Shown: in pieces, positions 8,968-18,030 of the stretch | Layout: every line of letters begins with the position of its first letter | Position numbering within the stretch: the first letter of the stretch is position 1 | DNA from: UBA1535 sp964371035 | Lineage (GTDB): Bacteria > Bacillota > Clostridia > Tissierellales > Sedimentibacteraceae | Assembly (NCBI GenBank): GCA_964371035.1 | Contig: CAYJLG010000011.1 | Span: 1-64,000, forward strand | DNA length: 64,000 bases | Reading direction: 5' to 3' | Notes under the pieces: model-generated | Seen by the model: the letters and a program-made list of their open reading frames with translations, nothing else | What the model was told of the DNA's origin: nothing | Databases searched by the model: none | Position numbers and translations under genes: made by a program

Positions 8968-9636
8968 TTACAAAGCATACATAAAGATACTTAAAAATTG
9001 AACAAAACTACCTAACAGTACAAAAACATGAAATACATTATGCATATATTTTTTCTTTTTTCCAATACCATATAGCACAGCTCCTATAGTGTATAAGATG
9101 CCTCCTATAAGCAAAAGGCTAAAACCTGCTACTCCTATAGCTTCTATAACTGTCTTATACACTGGTATAATAGCCCAGCCCATAATAATATATGCAGTCA
9201 TCGAAAAAATTGCGTATTTTTTAAGATCTATAGCTGTAAGCGAAGCAGCAAAAATAGTTAAGCCCCATTCTAATATAAAAATCGACCAAGCGATTACTGG
9301 GTTGACTAACCTTATCGCACTTAAAAGTATAGGTGTATATGATCCTGCAATTAGTATATAAATTGTACAATGATCTAATACTTGAAAAACTTTTTTTGCT
9401 GTACCATTTTTTAATCCATGATAAATGCTTGAAAATGTGTAAAGCAATATCATAGATGCCCCATAAATAATTGATCCTACCACACCATAAATATCATGGC
9501 CTAATGCCGCTTTTATTGTACACATCAACAGTGCAACTATTCCTATTGCACCACCTACTATGTGAGATGTCATATTAAAAATTTCTTCACCCTTTGTGTA
9601 ATTCGGTAATTTTCTGTCCGATAGTTTTGTTCTCAT
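8968..9636 (-). CDS. hemolysin III / PAQR-type membrane protein
   Basis: A 222-residue protein with seven likely membrane segments. The family signature is present: EEIFNMTSHIVGG near residues 18-30, SSIYHGLKNG, LDHCTIYILIAGSYTP, and a C-terminal HNVFHVFVLLGS. These conserved His, Asp and Ser residues belong to the YqfA/TrhA/PAQR superfamily, thought to be metal-dependent membrane hydrolases that influence membrane fluidity; the haemolysin name is historical. Single gene. Confidence 0.88.
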   Translation of the reverse strand: MRTKLSDRKLPNYTKGEEIFNMTSHIVGGAIGIVALLMCTIKAALGHDIYGVVGSIIYGASMILLYTFSSIYHGLKNGTAKKVFQVLDHCTIYILIAGSYTPILLSAIRLVNPVIAWSIFILEWGLTIFAASLTAIDLKKYAIFSMTAYIIMGWAIIPVYKTVIEAIGVAGFSLLLIGGILYTIGAVLYGIGKKKKYMHNVFHVFVLLGSFVQFLSIFMYAL

Positions 9637-9749
9637 TATTCCTCCATTTGCGTTAATTTATTGTTAGCTGTATCTTACCATATTCACTCTAAATTTTCAA
9701 TCATTAATAATCTGATTAATTATTTTCAATATCGATGTAAACTGTAACT

Positions 9750-9820
9750 CCAATCTATGTAAGACTTCCAGATTTTATTGTTTTTTCCTTTCAATATCAG
9801 ATATCGACTGTGAATATCAA
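9750..9820 (-). repeat. dispersed repeat family, single end
   Basis: Carries CCAGATTTTATTG, TTTTTTCCTTT and ATATCGACTGTGAATATCAAC in the order of the other copies, with several substitutions. It lies directly behind the asnA stop codon. Confidence 0.75.
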
Positions 9821-9830
9821 CAATAAATAA

Positions 9831-10835
9831 CTATAATAGCAATATCCCGCTTTCTTTGCATGCTAAAATTGTTTCATCATCCCAAAGTGAAGATTGAACT
9901 TCTCCTATATGAGCCTTTTGCAGTAACAACATACATAATCTTGATTGGCCTATACCACCACCCATAGTAAGAGGAAGCTTGTTTTCTAAAAGCATTTTAT
10001 GAAATGGAAACTTCATTCTATCTTCACATCCAGATATTTTTAGTTGTTCTCTTAGCGAATTTGAATCAACTCTTATCCCCATGCTACTTATTTCAAGCGC
10101 AATACCTAATGTTTCATGCCAAAATATTAGATCTCCGTTTAATTGCCAATCATCGTAATCAGGCGCTCTACCATCATGTTTTTCACCGCTATTAAGTTTA
10201 CATCCTATTCTTTTTATAAATACTGTTTTATGCTCTTTAGCGATAGCCTCTTCACGTTCTTTAGAGGTGAAACTAGGGTATTTATCTTCTAGCTCTTGCG
10301 AATCTATAAAATAAACATCTCTGCATAATTCTGTTTTTAATTCTGTAAATTGCCATTTTATTTCATCTAGCGTTCCACATATTGCACTCACAATCCTTTT
10401 GACTGTATCTTCAAGGTATAAATTGTTTCTTTTTGACGTGTCAATGACTTTTTCCCAGTCCCACTGATCAACATAAATCGAGTGAATGTTGTCTAGTTCT
10501 TCATCTCTTCTAATCGCATTCATATCTGTAATTAAGCCTTTGCCAACAAAGAAATCATATCGATGTAAAGCAAATCTTTTCCATTTTGCAAGTGAGTGAA
10601 CTATTTCACCAACTCCACTATTAGCTGGAATATCAAAAGAAACTGGTCTCTCAATTCCATTCAGATTATCATTTAGACCTGTTGATGGATCTACAAACAA
10701 AGGCGCTGTCACTCTTTGCAAATTTAACGCTGAAGATAGTTTTACTTCGAAAATCCTTTTTATCATGCCAATAGCTTTTTGCGTCTCATACAATCCTAAA
10801 TCGGATTTATATTCTGGCGGAATTATTTTTTTCAT
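9831..10835 (-). CDS. asnA: aspartate-ammonia ligase
   Basis: Ammonia-dependent asparagine synthetase, a relative of class II aminoacyl-tRNA synthetases. Start MKKIIPPEYKSDL behind GGGAG; 334 residues. Conserved segments seen: VTAPLFVDPSTGLNDNLNG, LAKWKRFAL, YVDQWDWE, HDGRAPDYDDW and GGGIGQSRLCMLLL (motif 3-like). It has its own promoter, and a copy of the dispersed repeat lies in its leader. Confidence 0.96.
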   Translation of the reverse strand: MKKIIPPEYKSDLGLYETQKAIGMIKRIFEVKLSSALNLQRVTAPLFVDPSTGLNDNLNGIERPVSFDIPANSGVGEIVHSLAKWKRFALHRYDFFVGKGLITDMNAIRRDEELDNIHSIYVDQWDWEKVIDTSKRNNLYLEDTVKRIVSAICGTLDEIKWQFTELKTELCRDVYFIDSQELEDKYPSFTSKEREEAIAKEHKTVFIKRIGCKLNSGEKHDGRAPDYDDWQLNGDLIFWHETLGIALEISSMGIRVDSNSLREQLKISGCEDRMKFPFHKMLLENKLPLTMGGGIGQSRLCMLLLQKAHIGEVQSSLWDDETILACKESGILLL

Positions 10836-10879
10836 ACTGATTACTCCCATCTCAAAATTTAAGTTATCACAGTCACTAT

Positions 10880-10937
10880 CGCGACAGATTTTATTGTTTT
10901 TTCCTCAAGATGTAGCTATTTAACTGTGAAAAGTAAC
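10880..10937 (-). repeat. dispersed repeat copy inside the asnA 5' leader
   Basis: Contains CGACAGATTTTATTG, TTTTTTCC and ACTGTGAAAAGTAAC, matching the family. It lies between the predicted asnA promoter (10981-11009) and the asnA start (10835), so it would be transcribed in the asnA mRNA. Confidence 0.75.
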
Positions 10938-10980
10938 AATAAATTGATGCTTTTGTCCTGATTAAATGTTTGTTTTTATA

Positions 10981-11009
10981 ATTATTACACAAATTGAATG
11001 TTATGTCAA
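10981..11009 (-). promoter_or_regulatory. predicted promoter of asnA
   Basis: Minus strand: TTGACA (11004-11009), 17-bp spacer, AATAAT (10981-10986). The -35 box lies in the T-rich tail of the thiT terminator. Confidence 0.7.
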
Positions 11010-11086
11010 TTAAAAAAGGTGGTATTTTGTTGAGTTTCCAAAGATAAGCTCTTAAGCTATCTTTTAAAAAACAAAATACCACCTTT
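11006..11086 (-). terminator. terminator of thiT
   Basis: Minus strand: AAAGGTGGTATTTTGT pairs perfectly with ACAAAATACCACCTTT, with an inner hairpin (AAAGATAGCTT/AGCTTATCTTT), then TTTTTTAATTG. The arms resemble a T-box antiterminator core but there is no room for a T-box stem I between this hairpin and the thiT stop. Confidence 0.8.
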
Positions 11087-11112
11087 GATTTCTCTAATTT
11101 AAATTTAAAAAA

Positions 11113-11772
11113 TTATTTACTAGCAACATTTCCTGAGACAGCAACATTTTTAAGTCTTTTTTCAAATAAATCTCTGACAACAGGTACACATAATATTGCA
11201 ATAGTCATCAACCCTTCAACTCCTATATAAGTAAGGTTGTAATACAAAGCCCACGTCAATCCGCTAAATCCTTCAGGTGCCCACTCGCTAAAGAAAATTA
11301 CTCCAGAAGCTACATTTACTAGATATCTACCTGTTATCGCTAATAAATATCCACTAAAAATTCCAAATTTTTTGTCTCTTAAAAGCCCACCTATTCCTAA
11401 TGCACCAAATGCCAACGGATAATCCAACAACATTTGTACAGGATGAATAACGTATGGATTTAGTAATAAATCTAATAATCCAAAAGCTATACCCGCAAGA
11501 ATACCTTGTTTTGTTCCAAATAAATAACTAACTAAGAAAATTGTAAACATACTAAATGGCGTAATTGAACCGCCTGCTGGCATTTTATATAATGTTATTT
11601 GATTAAGCACAAATGCCAACCCTATCAATAATGCAGCTTTAACCATAACTCCAGTATCAGCTTTTTTTGAGTTGCCTATTTTCGCAATCAAAACTAATAC
11701 TAATGCTATTGTTGCCACTACTGTAACTTGACCCGAAATTGAATCAAAAAAAACTTGTAAATTTTCACCCAT
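11113..11772 (-). CDS. thiT: thiamine transporter ThiT (ECF S component)
   Basis: A 219-residue, six-helix membrane protein. YKMPAGGSITPFSM (about residues 71-84) and HPVQMLLDYPLAF are characteristic of ThiT/YuaJ, which binds thiamine and works with the shared EcfAA'T energy module (not in this window). A TPP riboswitch in its leader supports the substrate assignment. Ribosome site AAGGAGGA. Confidence 0.95.
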   Translation of the reverse strand: MGENLQVFFDSISGQVTVVATIALVLVLIAKIGNSKKADTGVMVKAALLIGLAFVLNQITLYKMPAGGSITPFSMFTIFLVSYLFGTKQGILAGIAFGLLDLLLNPYVIHPVQMLLDYPLAFGALGIGGLLRDKKFGIFSGYLLAITGRYLVNVASGVIFFSEWAPEGFSGLTWALYYNLTYIGVEGLMTIAILCVPVVRDLFEKRLKNVAVSGNVASK

Positions 11773-11802
11773 AAAAAAATCCTCCTTACATTTTTTGCAT
11801 AA

Positions 11803-11893
11803 AGAGAACTCGTACGCTTCCTTTCGTCGGTACTAACCGAATCAAGTTATAAGGGTAAACTCTCAGCCAAAACGGCTCCCCTAGCAAAATATG
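11803..11893 (-). ncRNA. TPP riboswitch (THI element)
   Basis: Minus strand shows the conserved TPP core: GGGGAGCC, GGCTGAGA, ACCCTTATAACTTGATTCGG, and ACGAAAGGAAGC. It precedes thiT by about 30 nt, close to the ribosome site, and no clear U-tract hairpin follows, so control at translation initiation is likely. Confidence 0.95.
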
Positions 11894-11928
11894 TTTTTTA
11901 TTTAATTTGTAATGTCATGACTTCGTTA

Positions 11929-11957
11929 ATATTACCTCATGATTTATAAAAAGTCAA
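11929..11957 (-). promoter_or_regulatory. predicted promoter of the TPP riboswitch / thiT
   Basis: Minus strand: TTGACT (11952-11957), 17-bp spacer, TAATAT (11929-11934). Confidence 0.8.
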
Positions 11958-11996
11958 TAATTTTTTTATTTATTTTACACTTCTTTTTACTGTTAC

Positions 11997-12352
11997 GTTA
12001 CTATTTACAGTCGATGTTTGATGCTAAAAGGAAAAAATGATAAAATATGGAAGCCTTATGGAGATTGGATTAAGTTGTGTGATAGTTTTATAAGCGTTTT
12101 AGTCATCTTTGGCTTAGCCCCAAAAATATACTGCGTTATGACTTTGCGAATAAAACTAACTCATGCCCTAACCCCATTTTCTAAATGAAAATGGCGGTAG
12201 GTCACATGCATGGAGAACCAAATCTTTGTGAGTTTAACGAGCAAAAAGATTTGATGTTCTCTTCTGCGCTATACAACTTCCCAATTGGAGTGCCAGCGAC
12301 AGATTTTATTATTTTTTCCTTTGGGGTACATATGTTAACTGTGAATAGTAAC
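11997..12352. mobile_element. full-length dispersed repeat with terminal inverted repeats (MITE-like)
   Basis: A 356-bp non-coding element. It begins GTTACTATTTACAGT and ends ACTGTGAATAGTAAC; behind each terminus lie AAAGGAAAAAATRATAAAAT-type motifs in mirror orientation. The middle (about 12060-12260) is unrelated to any recognised gene; a 68-codon open frame from 12185 has no ribosome site and runs out of the element. Single ends of the family recur at seven other places in the window. No transposase is present, so a non-autonomous element is inferred. No convincing target duplication was seen. Confidence 0.75.
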
Positions 12353-12490
12353 ATTTTACTTTTTGTAGATATTTGTGGTATTATTATATAAATTGATGAA
12401 AATAGATTTGGTTAAGAAATCTTAAAGTTATTCATAATAATATAATCTCATTAAAGAAACATATAAAATAAAAAATGAAGGAAAAATATA

Positions 12491-13147
12491 ATGTCATACA
12501 TAACTTTTGAAAATGTAAGTAAATCTTTTAGAAAAGAAACTGTACTAGATAATGTTAGTTTCAATCTTGAGAAAGGTAAGATTTATGGATTTATAGGTAG
12601 AAATGGATCAGGTAAAACAGTTATTTTTAAGCTGATATCAAGCCTTCTAATACCTAGTTCTGGAAAAATTAGTTTTAATGGGCAAAATCTAACAGACACT
12701 AAAAAATTTATACCTTCCATAGGGGTTTTGATAGAAACTCCTGGTTTTGTGCCTCATTATTCAGGTCTAAAAAACTTAAAGATATTAAATGATTTAAGCA
12801 ATGTAAGAGTAAATACTGCGCAAATAAAAAAGAGCATGGAATTTGTAGGACTTGATCCAAACAATAAAAAACCTGTTCGAACTTATTCGTTAGGTATGAC
12901 TCAAAAATTAGGAATAGCACAAGCTATAATGAATACTCCCGATCTACTAATTTTAGATGAACCAATGAATGGACTAGACGATGAAGGCGTATTGAAGATG
13001 AGAAAGTTTTTTGCATCTTTAAGAGACGAAAAAAATGTTACTATCCTTCTAGCTTCTCACAACAAAGAAGATATAGAAATTTTGTGTGACGACTTGTTTT
13101 TAGTGAGTAATGGAAAAGTATCAAGAAAGGTAGATGAAATATCATGA
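12491..13147 (+). CDS. ABC transporter ATP-binding protein
   Basis: A 218-residue ATPase: Walker A GRNGSGKT (about residues 36-43), signature SLGMTQKLGIAQA, Walker B LLILDEPMNGLDD, and H-loop LASHNKED. The signature starts SLGMTQ, the form common in lantibiotic-immunity and BcrA-like exporters of the ABC-2 type. It heads a five-gene plus-strand operon; its stop overlaps the next start (ATGA). Substrate cannot be told. Confidence 0.9.
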   Translation: MSYITFENVSKSFRKETVLDNVSFNLEKGKIYGFIGRNGSGKTVIFKLISSLLIPSSGKISFNGQNLTDTKKFIPSIGVLIETPGFVPHYSGLKNLKILNDLSNVRVNTAQIKKSMEFVGLDPNNKKPVRTYSLGMTQKLGIAQAIMNTPDLLILDEPMNGLDDEGVLKMRKFFASLRDEKNVTILLASHNKEDIEILCDDLFLVSNGKVSRKVDEIS

Positions 13148-13860
13148 GGTTCGTGATCTCAGATTTAAAAAGAGGCTTTACAGAAAGAAATTTTGTGCTT
13201 TCTGTTTTTGCAGGTCTGTTTTGCATTGCATTATCAGCTTTAGTAGTGATTCAAGCTGGACAGGATTCTGCTTTTGATTTGTTTAAATCTACGCATGGCT
13301 TGTTATTGCCTATAGTTGCACCACTGCTGGCAGCTTTTCCTTACAGCAATATGACGATGATTGAAAAACAAAGTAAATATAAATTGTTGATGGATTTTAG
13401 ACAAAATGATGAATCCATGATTATAAAGAGATTTTTCACAAATGGAATTATTAGCGGTTTTGCTGTTTTGATACCAAGTGCTGTTTTGTTTGTTTTATGC
13501 TTGTTTATGGGATTAGACGAATCTATCAGTGAAATTGTAAGTGTTTTGCTCCTTAACTTTTTATTTGGAGCCGCTTTTGGATCTTTGTCTTATAGTCTAA
13601 CTTTTTATACTGACAAAAGATATATACCTACAATCGCTCCTCAGGTAATTTATCTTTTATTGATTTATTCATTTCCTCATTTAGGACTTGAACAGTTTTA
13701 TCCACCACTTAGTTTTTCGCCGTGGATCTTATCGTCTGTATTTGAAGTTGCAAATATTTTGATATTTTTGTTTGCGTTAGTTTTTTCATCATTTTTATTT
13801 GTTCTGCTTTCTTTGTTTATCAAAAAAGCTAAAGAGCACACGTTTTTGGAGGTGAACTGA
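13144..13860 (+). CDS. ABC-2-like membrane permease subunit
   Basis: A 238-residue protein with six hydrophobic helices, starting MRFVISDLKRGFTERN: a cytoplasmic amphipathic start before the first helix, as in ABC-2 permeases. Translationally coupled to the ATPase by a 4-bp overlap. A residue pattern near 80-95 (YSNMTMIEKQSKYK) precedes the third helix. It does not match a named family by eye; it is a permease by position and topology. Confidence 0.7.
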   Translation: MRFVISDLKRGFTERNFVLSVFAGLFCIALSALVVIQAGQDSAFDLFKSTHGLLLPIVAPLLAAFPYSNMTMIEKQSKYKLLMDFRQNDESMIIKRFFTNGIISGFAVLIPSAVLFVLCLFMGLDESISEIVSVLLLNFLFGAAFGSLSYSLTFYTDKRYIPTIAPQVIYLLLIYSFPHLGLEQFYPPLSFSPWILSSVFEVANILIFLFALVFSSFLFVLLSLFIKKAKEHTFLEVN

Positions 13861-13861
13861 T

Positions 13862-14632
13862 TTGAGAAAAATATTATACAATATCTCCGAAAATTTTAAT
13901 GTTTTTAGATGGAGTATAACTATTGTTACAATGTGTTTTGTAGCTATAGTTGGAATTTATAAGTATGTTGATTTATCGGATAATGCATCTATTACTTTTT
14001 CATCATTAGAAACTACTTATCTTTTGTTGAGTGATTTTATAAATATATCCTTTATCTACCTGCCACTCTATTTATTTTTAATTTGTGGAATAGGTTTGAG
14101 TAGTAGCTTCGGACATGTTGAAATACTAAAATACAAGAGCCGTTCACATTGGTATTTTAGCAAGTTTACAACATTACTATTTTACACATTCATGTTTTTT
14201 GTATGCCTTTTTTCGATAAATTTCTTTGTTTGTAGTGGAGCATTTGTTTTTACAGAAACATGGAGCACTGATTTTGTACGTATGCAAGTTTCTAATGGTC
14301 AGTTGGTCGATAACTTTACAAATAGCCCAATAGTAACAATAATTATGCTGTTTTCAAGTATGTTTTTCATGTATTTGTTGGCAGGTATTATTAGTTTAAT
14401 AATCTCTATCACTACAGGTAAAGAGTCAGTAGCTTTAATACTGTCTGTCATGATAGGTATGGCCACTAGTTTAATTTTTTCTTCTATCATTTTTATTCAA
14501 CATGATGTGGTGACATCTATTTTGGAAATAGTAATATTTGTTGTCTTGATAATTGTTTTATTCCTGATTGGTAAATTTGTTTCGACAAACAGAGATTTTG
14601 CAGAAGATAAGGGAGGAAAATTCGAGGTATGA
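13862..14632 (+). CDS. second ABC permease-like membrane protein
   Basis: A 256-residue protein with about six membrane helices. Start codon is TTG, preceded by GGAGGTGAAC; this fits the tight spacing after the previous gene. Probably the second half of a heteromeric permease with the preceding gene. Overlaps the next gene by 4 bp. Confidence 0.65.
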   Translation: MRKILYNISENFNVFRWSITIVTMCFVAIVGIYKYVDLSDNASITFSSLETTYLLLSDFINISFIYLPLYLFLICGIGLSSSFGHVEILKYKSRSHWYFSKFTTLLFYTFMFFVCLFSINFFVCSGAFVFTETWSTDFVRMQVSNGQLVDNFTNSPIVTIIMLFSSMFFMYLLAGIISLIISITTGKESVALILSVMIGMATSLIFSSIIFIQHDVVTSILEIVIFVVLIIVLFLIGKFVSTNRDFAEDKGGKFEV

Positions 14633-15684
14633 TAAAGAACATTTTAAAAATAACTTTTTTAAGTATTTTATTAGTCATAAGCTTAAGAATTTCTACCTCT
14701 GTAGTTAATGACTATTTGATAGAAGTTGAAGCTAGAGAAAAAACTTTGGCTGATTTAGTTATCAGGCAGCAGATGCAAGAAGAACTAGAAGAAGCTCAAG
14801 CTAAAATTGATGAAGCAATAGAAAAAGAAGATATAGTAATCCATACAGAGGATGTGACTATTAAGCCTCCTGTCGTAGAAGAAACCCAAGAAGTAGAAGA
14901 TGTTTTAGATACTGATGTTGTAGTCGATACAGAAACTACTACAAATAGCGCTATCACGTCTGACGGTGCTACTGATAACGACTCTCAAGAAGCGACTGAA
15001 GGATCAGAAAATTTAGACGACCAAAACCCACTTGTAGATGAAGCACTTTCAATGATAGAAGGTGTAGATGGTTTAGATCAAATAAGTGATGATACTATTA
15101 CTGAAGTCACAAGATTTTTGATAGAAAATTACTTTTTAGATGGCTACTATTATGCTGAAATTGAAACAGATCCTGTTTTGAAACAAAGAAAAGAATTAGC
15201 AAGAGACATGGAAGAATATGCTATTCTAAGCTTATATGACGCGCTAGGCTTGTTAGATGTGTTAGAAACTTTTGATATTACTAAAGTAGAAGAAATAGCT
15301 ACTACAATAGATTCTCTACACTTAGAATTTTTAGATAAATTCTCTGAAGTTGCAGTAAATGGTGAAGAATTTGCAACGATTTATAATATAGTAGACGAAT
15401 ACTTTATAACACTATCATCAGCTATGCAAGAAGTACATACTATAGTTGCTGATATAAATGAATCATCAAATCCGTTTTTAGCTCTTACTTTTGCGTTGAG
15501 TTCAATAGAAGAAGATTTGATGCCTAAGTTTACAGAAATACTTAATAAGGCTTTCGATTTGAAAGACATAACTAATGTAATCTTTTTAGAAGGCACTGGT
15601 GAATCTGTACCTTTAACCAAGGAAGATATCCTAGTAATAATCGAAGAGTTGCAAAGTTCTATTTTTTCCACTCAAGCAGAATAG
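14629..15684 (+). CDS. membrane-anchored, acidic, coiled-coil protein of unknown function
   Basis: A 351-residue protein. Residues about 4-24 form one membrane segment, followed by a charged coiled coil (about 28-70, rich in Glu, Gln, Ala), a low-complexity Thr/Asp/Glu/Val stretch (75-135), and a helical C-terminal region. The topology suggests an extracellular domain on a single anchor. It is coupled to the permease gene by a 4-bp overlap, so it is probably an accessory part of the exporter. No family was recognised. Confidence 0.6.
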   Translation: MIKNILKITFLSILLVISLRISTSVVNDYLIEVEAREKTLADLVIRQQMQEELEEAQAKIDEAIEKEDIVIHTEDVTIKPPVVEETQEVEDVLDTDVVVDTETTTNSAITSDGATDNDSQEATEGSENLDDQNPLVDEALSMIEGVDGLDQISDDTITEVTRFLIENYFLDGYYYAEIETDPVLKQRKELARDMEEYAILSLYDALGLLDVLETFDITKVEEIATTIDSLHLEFLDKFSEVAVNGEEFATIYNIVDEYFITLSSAMQEVHTIVADINESSNPFLALTFALSSIEEDLMPKFTEILNKAFDLKDITNVIFLEGTGESVPLTKEDILVIIEELQSSIFSTQAE

Positions 15685-15762
15685 CACATTTGTCAAGCAA
15701 AGACAAATGTATCAATTTTAAATGATGTTCCATAAAACGAATAAGAAGATTTGGGAGGTGCT

Positions 15763-16185
15763 ATGAAAAAGAAACATATTATGAAGATACAATTGATTTG
15801 TTTGCCTTTAGCTATTTATGTAGCGGTTATGATAATATTTCTAAATGTAGGATTTTTAGATTTTGAAGTGCTAAAATCTGACCATTTTATAATCGTAGTG
15901 CTCTATGTGATCGCAATATTGTTAAATCATAAAATCATAGGACTTGGACTTTTAGCTTCGTCTATTTTAGGTACATTTAGCGAATTCAACATATCTCAAA
16001 ATGAAGCTATCGATGCTTTTGACTGGAATATAAAAGGCACAGTTTTAATGTTTGGTACTATTTTTTCTCTGCTGGCTGAAGTATATTTTAAATCAAATAA
16101 AGCATCAAGAAAAGTTTATAGCACCAAAAAAACTACAGATAGACATAAAAAATCATCTGGCGGCTCTAATTCGAAAAAATATTGA
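15763..16185 (+). CDS. small membrane protein of unknown function
   Basis: 140 residues with about four hydrophobic segments and a basic, Ser/Lys-rich tail (about 115-140). The start is the ATG of MKKKHIMKIQ, with GGGAGGTG just upstream; the upstream in-frame TTG overlaps that ribosome site. It follows the previous gene by 78 bp and is convergent with malQ, 18 bp away. No family recognised. Confidence 0.55.
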   Translation: MKKKHIMKIQLICLPLAIYVAVMIIFLNVGFLDFEVLKSDHFIIVVLYVIAILLNHKIIGLGLLASSILGTFSEFNISQNEAIDAFDWNIKGTVLMFGTIFSLLAEVYFKSNKASRKVYSTKKTTDRHKKSSGGSNSKKY

Positions 16186-16203
16186 ACTAAAAATTATCAT
16201 ATA

Positions 16204-17679
16204 TCATAGCAACCTATTAAAAAATTTCATATGTTTATTTAGGTTTTCAGCTAGTTCATCAGTAAGCATGTTTGGCTTGATTCTCCATTTCCAATTACAA
16301 CCTAACGTTGATGGGATATTCATTCTGGCAGAATTATCAAGACCTAAAATATCTTGCATTTGAATTATTGTTATCATCGAATTGCTTGCCCAAAGTTTTT
16401 TCATAGCAGTCAAGTGGTATTCTTCATCTTTTTTGAGATTTAGAAACTTGGCTGCTCTATTTATTTTTTGTTCAGATGCATTTTCTATCCAACCCATGAA
16501 AGTATCATTGTCATGAGTTCCAATGTATGCTATTGAATTATGTGGATAATTATCTGGAAGATATCCGCCTCCATCATCACTATCAAATGCAAAAAGAAGA
16601 ACTTTCATTCCCGGGAATTTAGTTTCTTTTAACAATTTATGCACGGGTTCAGTCAAATATCCTAAATCTTCAGCTATAATATTTTTCTTTCCTATTTTCT
16701 CTTCAACTTTTATGAAAAAATCTATCCCTGGTCCTGTTTTCCATATTCCATCTTTAGCGTTTTTAGCACCAAAAGGTATGGAATAATAAGAATCAAAACC
16801 TCTAAAATGGTCTATTCGCAACACATCATAAATCTCACATTGGAATTCTATCCTTTTTATCCACCATTCGTATCCTGTTTCTCTCATTTTTTCCCATCTA
16901 AAGAGTGGATTTCCCCATAGTTGGCCATCTGCTGAAAACGCGTCTGGTGGGCATCCTGCAACATTTATTGGATCTAAATTTTCTGAAAGTTCGAAGATTT
17001 CAGCGTTTGACCATACATCTACACTATCGCTCGCTACATATATTGGTAGATCTCCAATGATTTTAATTCCTTTTTTATTAGCATAATTTTTCAAGTTTTT
17101 CCACTGATCAAAAAATAGAAACTGTGTGAATTTGTAAAACTCTACAATTTCTTTTAATTTTGGTGTTATATCACTAAGCGACGCTCTATCTCTAAAACGC
17201 AACTTTTCTTCCCACTCATACCAAGATTTTCCACCATAATTTTCTTTAATGGCCATAAATAACGCGTATTCATCAAGCCAAAACTTATTTTCATCATAAA
17301 AATCAATGATAGAATCATCTATTATGCATCTTGAAAATGCTATCTTTAAGATATCAAACCTCTCGCTATAGATTCTGCCAAAATCGACTTCTTCATTATT
17401 GATATTGTAGTTTAGATGTGTATACTCTTCTTTTTTTAAATATCCTTTATCACATAATTCGTCTAAATCTATTAGATAAGGATTGCCTGCAAACGTTGAA
17501 AATGACTGATATGGAGAATCTCCATACCCTGTAGGACATACTGGAAGTATCTGCCAATAGCTCTGACCTGATTTTTCCAAAAAATCAACAAACTTTCTTG
17601 CTTTTTCTCCCATCGTTCCTATACCATAATCCGAATCTAACGATGTTATATGCATTAAAATTCCGCTCTTTTTGTTCAT
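16204..17679 (-). CDS. malQ: 4-alpha-glucanotransferase (amylomaltase)
   Basis: A GH77 enzyme that transfers alpha-1,4-glucans, for glycogen or maltodextrin use. Start MNKKSGILMHITSL follows AGGAG; 491 residues. Family marks: LDSDYGIGTMG, GYGDSPYQSFSTFAGNP, nucleophile Asp in LRIDHFRGF, acid/base Glu in IIAEDLG, and IGTHDNDTFMGW. It stands alone here; no glycogen genes are adjacent. Confidence 0.96.
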   Translation of the reverse strand: MNKKSGILMHITSLDSDYGIGTMGEKARKFVDFLEKSGQSYWQILPVCPTGYGDSPYQSFSTFAGNPYLIDLDELCDKGYLKKEEYTHLNYNINNEEVDFGRIYSERFDILKIAFSRCIIDDSIIDFYDENKFWLDEYALFMAIKENYGGKSWYEWEEKLRFRDRASLSDITPKLKEIVEFYKFTQFLFFDQWKNLKNYANKKGIKIIGDLPIYVASDSVDVWSNAEIFELSENLDPINVAGCPPDAFSADGQLWGNPLFRWEKMRETGYEWWIKRIEFQCEIYDVLRIDHFRGFDSYYSIPFGAKNAKDGIWKTGPGIDFFIKVEEKIGKKNIIAEDLGYLTEPVHKLLKETKFPGMKVLLFAFDSDDGGGYLPDNYPHNSIAYIGTHDNDTFMGWIENASEQKINRAAKFLNLKKDEEYHLTAMKKLWASNSMITIIQMQDILGLDNSARMNIPSTLGCNWKWRIKPNMLTDELAENLNKHMKFFNRLL

Positions 17680-17927
17680 AATAACTCCTATTTTAGCATT
17701 TATATTAATTTTACCACAAAAGATAGTAAATATAAAGATGTTTCTTAACAACGTATTTTATATTGTGAAAGATATTACTAGTTCACAACTTAATGACGAT
17801 AAATCAAGAGATAATTTTGATTAATATTGAAAAATTTTAATATAGACGAAGGCACCTCTATTCGCAGTCAAATTATGATGATATCGATATTTCAATATTG
17901 ATTTTTTTGTATAAGCCTACGTTTATC

Positions 17928-17956
17928 TTTACTTTTTATTTACATTGAAATATAAT
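17928..17956 (+). promoter_or_regulatory. predicted promoter of the GGDEF/EAL gene
   Basis: TTTACT (17928-17933), 17-bp spacer, TATAAT (17951-17956). The surrounding gap (17680-17927) holds only AT-rich DNA with an imperfect palindrome near 17882-17902 (ATCGATATTTCAATATTGAT). Confidence 0.6.
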
Positions 17957-18030
17957 ATATATCAACTAGATTAATTACTATTAGTTGAATTTTGTATTAT
18001 AATAACTTAACTAGAAAAGGAGGGATTATT

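Noticed and set aside
11015..11086. T-box leader for asnA
   Set aside because: The arms resemble a T-box antiterminator core, but only 26 bp separate the hairpin from the thiT stop; there is no space for the specifier stem, and a promoter lies within the hairpin tail.
12185..12391. 68-codon open frame as a gene
   Set aside because: It lies mostly inside the repeat element, has no ribosome site and runs across the repeat's end.
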